NCBI RefSeq assembly: GCF_963664135.1
Contig: NZ_OY760905.1
Location: forward strand, 2,506,736-2,570,735
Source: an uncultured Acetobacterium sp.
GTDB lineage: Bacteria; Bacillota; Clostridia; Eubacteriales; Eubacteriaceae
Length of the DNA: 64,000 nt
Reading direction: 5' to 3'
Below the pieces are notes generated by a model. It was not told the origin of the DNA. It worked only from the letters and a program-made list of their open reading frames with translations, and searched no databases. This document shows, piece by piece, positions 59,583 to 64,000 of this stretch. Both the position numbers and the translations under genes were made by a program. Position 1 is the stretch's first letter, and every line of letters begins with the position of its first letter.

Positions 59583-60650
59583 TCAATTATTTGCTGAAAT
59601 TTCAGCATTTCGCTGTTGAACTAATTTTGTGAACTCTTCTTCTTGAGCAATATTCCATTCAAAAGCACAAGCCATGACATCAGCAGTTGTTGTCAATACC
59701 TTATCTTCGGGTACATCACCTAATTGGGTGAAAGGTGGGAATAAAAGCATAAAGAAATCATTGTTGGATGTTTCAATATTTTTCTTGACAAAATCATATA
59801 AATAGTCGCGAACTTCTTTAACAATAATGCCATTAGCCAGAGCCTTTATTTCCAACGGTATGTAAAAATCAGTCGGTATGATCCCTATTGGGCGTCCGAT
59901 TGACTTGCGAATTAATTCGAAGTCATTAATCGATTGAATAAACAGAACTTCAAAATCAGTATCGCCAAGATGGGTAAAAAACTGTTGTGATTTCCCACAG
60001 CTATGAAGCTCTGGAATAACACCATTTTTCTTTATTTGCGTAGCCATCGCAGCCCAACACGGTTTGATAAGAGTTTCCCAAGTATTCAAGCTATAGAATG
60101 TTGATAACGTTGTTCCCGAATCATCACTGACTTGCATAACATCTGGTTTATAATATTTGCATGCATAATCAATGAGTTTACATCGCCATTCGGTCCATTT
60201 TTGAAAGAAAGCTTTACATTCATCTTCTTCTTCAACCATGGCCATTAAAGCGCCTTCAAAGCCCATCAAAGAGTGAAGTCGTTCAAAAGGTCCTTCCTGA
60301 AACCAGACCACAAAAACAAAATTATCCCTATCGGCAAATTCAGAAATCTTATCAGTATTAACCGCATTTTCCCAATCAATCATGTCCAAATCAGGCCATT
60401 GGATAACTTCACGCCAATTGCAAATATCATCAAGAACTGGCTTTTGCCGATGATCCGGTACAAATGTCTGTAACGCTTCATCCCATTCCCAATCAACTCC
60501 AAACCAATCTTTTCCAGATTTCTTGTAAGGTGGTCTCTCATGATGTACTTCAGACTCCAACAAATATCGAATCCCATCGAGATAGGATACATAACGATCC
60601 ATCGTCTTATGATTGTAAAAATTCAACACATTCTCTTTTTTGGTTAACAT
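59583..60650 (-). CDS. UroD-family methyltransferase (probable O-demethylase methyltransferase I)
   Basis: This 355-residue protein has the uroporphyrinogen decarboxylase-like barrel of MtaA/MtbA and O-demethylase MT-I enzymes. A probable zinc site is IPELHSCGKSQQ (His-x-Cys) near residue 217, and DVMQVSDDSGTT lies before it. It should transfer a methyl group, for example from a methoxylated compound, to the corrinoid protein encoded just upstream. AAGGGG lies before the ATG. The gene is third in the leftward operon after methyltransferase II and the corrinoid protein, and is followed by a strong terminator. The substrate cannot be read from sequence. Confidence 0.85.
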   Translation of the reverse strand: MLTKKENVLNFYNHKTMDRYVSYLDGIRYLLESEVHHERPPYKKSGKDWFGVDWEWDEALQTFVPDHRQKPVLDDICNWREVIQWPDLDMIDWENAVNTDKISEFADRDNFVFVVWFQEGPFERLHSLMGFEGALMAMVEEEDECKAFFQKWTEWRCKLIDYACKYYKPDVMQVSDDSGTTLSTFYSLNTWETLIKPCWAAMATQIKKNGVIPELHSCGKSQQFFTHLGDTDFEVLFIQSINDFELIRKSIGRPIGIIPTDFYIPLEIKALANGIIVKEVRDYLYDFVKKNIETSNNDFFMLLFPPFTQLGDVPEDKVLTTTADVMACAFEWNIAQEEEFTKLVQQRNAEISANN

Positions 60651-60743
60651 TGTAAATACCCCTTATATTGTATTTTATTTGTTCCGTTGATCGTAAAAAA
60701 TCTAACTGCCAAGTACAAACCATCAGCTTTTCTCAATAGTTGC

Positions 60744-61373
60744 TTAAGCGCCAATTAGTTCTTTAGCTTTTGATGCCGAACTGCCAGCGTCTGGAGCATA
60801 ACCGTCAGCGCCAATTTCGTCCGCATATTCCTGAGTAACAGGAGCTCCACCAACAATTACTTTCATGTCAGGCAGTGCTGCTTTAACGGTTTGCACCGCT
60901 TCTTTTAAGGCTGGCATGGTGGTGGTCAGAAGACCTGAACAGGCAACCAGGACAACATTTTTATTTTCTTTAGCCGCTTCTACGAATCGTTCTGCTGGTA
61001 CGTCAACACCCAGGTCAACCATATCAAATCCGGCACTTTCAAGCATCATCACGACCAGGTTTTTACCGATATCGTGAAGGTCTCCGGCTACGGTTCCCAT
61101 GATACAGGTACCCAGTGAGCTGGAGTTGTCTCCTGCCATAACCGGTTTTAAAACTTCCACACCTTTGGACATGGCTTTGGCAGCGATCAGCATTTCTGGT
61201 ACAAAAATTTCTCCAGACGAAAACTTATCCCCAACCACACCCATCGATGCAACCATCGCATCCAGAATATCCTGGGCTTTATCGCCAGCATCCAATGCTT
61301 CCTGAACGGCTGCGGCCACCTTCTTTGATTTACCAGTTTCGACCAAACCTTTTACTTCTTCAATTTTTGACAT
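60744..61373 (-). CDS. Corrinoid (methyl-carrier) protein
   Basis: This 209-residue protein has the helical cap domain at 1-85 and a B12-binding Rossmann domain at 90-209 with the DLHDIGKNLV motif (His as lower axial ligand), GFDMVDLGVDVP and a GGAPVTQEYADEIGADGYAPD end. It carries the methyl group between methyltransferases I and II. The frame is open to 61442, but AAAGGAG before the ATG at 61373 and the start MSKIEEVK match the family. A reductive activator, needed to keep cobalt in the Co(I) state, is not encoded in this window. Confidence 0.95.
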   Translation of the reverse strand: MSKIEEVKGLVETGKSKKVAAAVQEALDAGDKAQDILDAMVASMGVVGDKFSSGEIFVPEMLIAAKAMSKGVEVLKPVMAGDNSSSLGTCIMGTVAGDLHDIGKNLVVMMLESAGFDMVDLGVDVPAERFVEAAKENKNVVLVACSGLLTTTMPALKEAVQTVKAALPDMKVIVGGAPVTQEYADEIGADGYAPDAGSSASKAKELIGA

Positions 61374-61460
61374 GTTTTTCTCCTTTGAATTTAGTTTATT
61401 AGTTGATTGTGAAAGTGCGGTAAACTTTATGATCAGTTTCACACTTTCTTTTATTACACC

Positions 61461-61488
61461 ACCCGAAACCTGTGTGGGCCCCGGGTTT
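61461..61488 (-). other. GC-rich hairpin within the methyltransferase operon
   Basis: The sequence between the methyltransferase II stop and the corrinoid protein start contains ACCCG at 61461-61465 pairing with CGGGT at 61482-61486, and an alternative AAACC/GGTTT pairing. It has no T-run after it in the leftward direction. It may stabilise the downstream mRNA or partly attenuate it, giving more corrinoid protein than methyltransferase II. Confidence 0.4.
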
Positions 61489-61497
61489 AGTTGTAAC

Positions 61498-62295
61498 TTA
61501 TTTTACAAAAATACCTTCGCGGAAGGCGCCAATGTATTCCATACAGTATTCGTCTTCGCCCATCATCGCTTCGGTGGCAAACAGCATTCCCATCATGTCC
61601 TTGTTCAGCGGATCCAAAATGAAGCTGTCCATGCCGGCGCTCATCGCCAAAACGGCAAAGGCCTGGTTGGCAATCCGTCGGGCTGGCAGATTAAAGGAAA
61701 TGTTGCTGACGGCGCCGGTGACATGGATGGTGGGGTATTGGGCTTTGATGCCGCGGATGACCTCGGTCACCATCTGAATCCCGTCTTCGGAGGTACACAG
61801 CATTTCAATCAATGGATCAATATGCATTCTGGATGGGTCGATGTTGTATTCTTTAACCTTAACCATCAGATCAGCAAAGACATCTAATCGGTCTTTAGCG
61901 GTTTTGGGAATCCCCTTATCGCTGTTTAACAGCGCGACACATTCCCATTTGGTATCGGCAATGGCTTTGAATGCCACATCAACCTTGTCACCTTCTAAGG
62001 AAACTGAATTAAACAGTCCCGGTTTGTTGCAGTATTTCATGGACTCGATGCAAGTGTAGACATTGGGGCTGTCCACGGCGATGGGTACATCAGTGGTTTC
62101 TTGAACAATGTCAATCAGCCATTTCATGGTTTCCAGTTCAATGTCATCATCAACTGAAGCACAGACATCAATGAAATTCGCTCCGGCTTCCGCCTGCTTA
62201 ATCGCCAGATTTTTGATAAATTCTGCATCCTTGGCCGCAATGGCTTTGGCGGTTAATGGAATGGCACCGTTAATTTTTTCTCCAATAATAATCAC
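61498..62295 (-). CDS. Methyltetrahydrofolate:corrinoid methyltransferase (MT-II)
   Basis: This 265-residue protein is a pterin-binding TIM barrel like AcsE and MT-II enzymes: IIIGEKINGAIP at the start, GANFIDVCASVDDD, PIAVDSPNVYTCIESM, HIDPLIEMLCTSEDG and TGAVSNISFNLPARR. It moves the methyl group from the corrinoid protein to tetrahydrofolate for the Wood-Ljungdahl pathway. The frame is open to 62361 but GGAGG lies directly before a GTG at 62295, which gives the family start. First gene of the operon, behind a consensus promoter. Confidence 0.92.
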   Translation of the reverse strand: MIIIGEKINGAIPLTAKAIAAKDAEFIKNLAIKQAEAGANFIDVCASVDDDIELETMKWLIDIVQETTDVPIAVDSPNVYTCIESMKYCNKPGLFNSVSLEGDKVDVAFKAIADTKWECVALLNSDKGIPKTAKDRLDVFADLMVKVKEYNIDPSRMHIDPLIEMLCTSEDGIQMVTEVIRGIKAQYPTIHVTGAVSNISFNLPARRIANQAFAVLAMSAGMDSFILDPLNKDMMGMLFATEAMMGEDEYCMEYIGAFREGIFVK

Positions 62296-62396
62296 TACTA
62301 TTTCCTCCGTATAACTTTTTCTGCATCTGAATTTTTTATGCATTAATACTAGTGTAATCATTTCCTGCTCTTCATGATGTAAATGTTTTCTTTTGT

Positions 62397-62441
62397 GTTA
62401 CCATGGTAACTTCATTATACCCATATACCATAATTTGTCAA
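62397..62441 (-). promoter_or_regulatory. Consensus promoter and palindromic operator of the methyltransferase operon
   Basis: On the minus strand TTGACA (62441-62436) and TATAAT (62419-62414) are separated by 16 bases. Directly downstream, covering the expected transcription start, is the perfect 14-base palindrome GTTACCATGGTAAC at 62397-62410. A half-site GGTAAC recurs at 62601-62606, nearer to the divergent TetR gene. This layout fits repression by that TetR with a methylated substrate as inducer. Confidence 0.75.
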
Positions 62442-62713
62442 CATATATTTGCAAATATTTTATTTTTACGATTATGTTTAAATTTTTTAAGTATTATAGA
62501 TCTGAAAACTCGTTCTAGTCTAAATCTATTTTTTTACCAAACAACTTTCGGCATCAAAAAAACTCGTGCTTTTCAGTTGACCTTTTTTAGGCTATTATAT
62601 TGGTAACACCTTTCTGGAAATATTTTAGCGAACGCTATTTTAAAATTAATTGATCGATTCAAACTGAAATTATTTTATTTCTAGGAAAACATCAAAAAGG
62701 AGAGTCTAAGTCA

Positions 62714-63382
62714 ATGGAAAATCAGATTAGTACGAAGGATGAAATTATAAATAATGCAATTGAACTTTTTTACCAACAAGGATATAAGGCGTGTACCCTT
62801 CGACAAATTGCACAAAAATGTAATATTACACATGTCAGTATTTTCAGGCATTTTAAAAACAAACATGAATTAGCAGCGATTCTGATTAATCGTTATCTTG
62901 AGGGTTTGGTTGACATCACTCGTAAATTTAGCAGTCTTAATACAGAATCTTCAAATAAAACATTTGAAACCATGTTTTTCTATTGGAGTTATCACCATGA
63001 ATTCATGAAATATGATGAAAAATTCATGAAGTTTTATGTTGAGTATTATAATTACGATAGCTCATATTTTAATGAGAATCACGGCAAATATTTAGAATTC
63101 ATTTTTTCAAATATATTTGGGCTTGCTTATAAAAAAAGTGTACTCTTTCAGCACATCGATGAAGCTGCCTTGAGTGCTGCCGATGTTGAACTCATTAAAT
63201 TATGCAGTGAAAACAAAATTACTATTTATGAAGCAGTTCATTATATTATTGAACTGGTGATCATGTTAACAAATAATCAATCATCTACATCACTTCATGA
63301 AATCACAGCTTTTATTGATAAACATATTCAATCAACGGATGAACTTCTTTATGATGTATACCAGGATTTTCTTTCTTTGTAG
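62714..63382 (+). CDS. TetR-family regulator of the methyltransferase locus
   Basis: This 222-residue regulator has an N-terminal TetR helix-turn-helix (CTLRQIAQKCNITHVSIFRHFKNKHELA at about 28-55 in order) and a long aromatic-rich ligand domain, with many Tyr and Phe residues between 95 and 140, suited to binding an aromatic inducer. AAAAGGAG lies before the ATG. It is divergent from the corrinoid methyltransferase operon. The intergenic region of 418 bases contains the operator-promoter, one GGTAAC half-site and no other gene. Confidence 0.9.
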   Translation: MENQISTKDEIINNAIELFYQQGYKACTLRQIAQKCNITHVSIFRHFKNKHELAAILINRYLEGLVDITRKFSSLNTESSNKTFETMFFYWSYHHEFMKYDEKFMKFYVEYYNYDSSYFNENHGKYLEFIFSNIFGLAYKKSVLFQHIDEAALSAADVELIKLCSENKITIYEAVHYIIELVIMLTNNQSSTSLHEITAFIDKHIQSTDELLYDVYQDFLSL

Positions 63383-63559
63383 GAGTAAAAACACGTGTTT
63401 TGCTTATCCCTATTTAGGAGCTGATACCTCTTTTTGCGATAACGACATTTCGGTTCAATGTTTGTTGTTGATATACCAAAACCAATCGAGACCATGTCAT
63501 TATTTTATCTGTTGCTTTCTTGTATATCGTCGGAAAACTGTCATCACTTTTGGAGGCTA

Positions 63560-63757
63560 CCGGACTGAGTCAGACGTTCTTTCCAATGCTACCGGCATTA
63601 CACTTTTTCATAATCATCCATCATGTAGCCCGAAACCTTCTCGGGAAGATATTGATATCACTGTTCGTCTTTAAGATGCCTGGAAAATTCTTGGAATCAT
63701 ATTATTTGGGTTTAGAAAACCTGTTTGTTAGTTTCACAGAGAAAAATATAACCTGAA
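63560..63757 (+). pseudogene. RadC-like (JAB domain) remnant
   Basis: In one frame the sequence encodes NATGITLFHNHPSCSPKPSR then EDIDITVRL, the conserved core of RadC/JAB proteins with the metal motif H-x-H. After a stop it continues as DAWKILGIIL and, in another frame, LFVSFTEKNIT, the end of RadC. The N-terminal part is unrecognisable and frameshifts are present. RadC-like genes often travel with mobile elements. The 180 bases between the TetR gene and this fragment hold no clear gene. Confidence 0.65.
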
Positions 63758-63789
63758 GTTATTTCAAAAGTAAATCGATAAAAATAAAC

Positions 63790-63818
63790 AAAAGACCTCT
63801 TTTAATTTGAGGTCTTTT
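63790..63818. terminator. Terminator near the second methyltransferase gene
   Basis: AAAAGACCTC at 63790-63799 and GAGGTCTTTT at 63809-63818 form a perfect stem with A and T flanks on both sides, so it can act in both directions. It probably terminates the leftward methyltransferase gene whose stop codon is at 63905. Confidence 0.8.
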
Positions 63819-63904
63819 GCCAGCAATTATCAATGATTTTGATTTTTTATCAAATTGCTGCTATGCTCGTATGAGTTTTAATTTACTCATTTATATAATA
63901 CTAT

Positions 63905-64000
63905 TTAGCTCTGACTTGCAGCGTATTTTTCGTTCTTTTTCTTCAACATTTCATTGAATTCAGATGCCATCTTGGCATTCCATTCCCAACCACAAGCATT
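63905..64000 (-). CDS. C-terminal end of a second UroD-family methyltransferase (partial)
   Basis: The last 96 bases, read leftward, encode 31 residues and a stop: NACGWEWNAKMASEFNEMLK then KKNEKYAASQS. This aligns with the C-terminus of the methyltransferase at 59583 (MACAFEWNIAQEEEFTKLVQ), sharing the AC-x-x-EWN block and spacing. The rest of the gene lies beyond the window. It shows that a second substrate-specific methyltransferase, perhaps with its own operon, follows on the right. Confidence 0.78.
   Translation of the reverse strand, partial: NACGWEWNAKMASEFNEMLKKKNEKYAASQS

Noticed and set aside
1..64000. CRISPR arrays, tRNA or rRNA genes, prophage modules
   Set aside because: I looked for regularly spaced repeats, cloverleaf-like tRNA ends and phage structural genes and saw none.

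Overview
The window looks like the chromosome of an anaerobic acetogen close to Acetobacterium (Firmicutes, low to moderate GC). This is inferred from a corrinoid methyl-transfer operon of the O-demethylase type, HydABC-like electron-transfer subunits, molybdopterin enzymes, many 4Fe-4S proteins, strong Shine-Dalgarno sites and the absence of respiratory oxidases. No rRNA, tRNA, CRISPR array or prophage was seen.

Positions 1-31.8 kb are a mosaic of small housekeeping, stress and signalling units. They include an incomplete zinc-ribbon protein, a nitroreductase and hydrolase pair, a QueG-like Fe-S protein, an AbrB-type regulator with an ABC exporter, several AraC and TetR regulators, and a DUF1801/metallo-beta-lactamase fusion. 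Further on are class I fructose-bisphosphate aldolase, a solute-binding lipoprotein paired with a GGDEF-EAL receptor, bacteriohemerythrin with CheX, a membrane MutS-like ATPase, a LuxR protein, an FMN-binding protein, a CorC-type transporter, and a TetR/radical-SAM operon whose consensus promoter lies inside a perfect palindrome.

Positions 32-40.8 kb hold an AraC gene and a two-component system whose probable TTTAAC direct-repeat targets are visible at two promoters. A stretch of decayed genes follows (MarR, NmrA-like and flavodoxin remnants). Next comes a MarR-controlled operon (QueG-like, DUF2284, DUF3786) with two matching operators, then a decayed DUF2284 copy, DUF1638 and an IS3 fragment.

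Positions 40.8-55.5 kb are the most unusual part. Two paralogous four-gene operons each encode a bis-MGD-type molybdenum or tungsten oxidoreductase, a NuoE-like subunit, a NuoF-like subunit and a HydA-like Fe-S subunit. The HydA-like subunits keep the ferredoxin domains but have lost every recognisable H-cluster motif. They also carry an unusual cysteine-rich insertion. The catalytic subunits lack the Cys/Sec-His signature of formate dehydrogenase. Two MoeA-type cofactor genes lie between the operons, and a GntR regulator is divergent from the first. The subunits are best read as NAD-linked, possibly electron-bifurcating, complexes acting on an unknown substrate.

Positions 55.5-64 kb contain a broken IS256-family transposase, a chemoreceptor with a cysteine-rich PAS region, and a leftward operon of methyl-THF:corrinoid methyltransferase, corrinoid protein and UroD-family methyltransferase. 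A divergent TetR and a palindromic operator at its promoter suggest repressor control. A decayed RadC-like gene and the end of a second UroD-family methyltransferase close the window. O-demethylation would feed methyl groups into the Wood-Ljungdahl pathway. Whether the twin oxidoreductases act on the same substrates is unknown.
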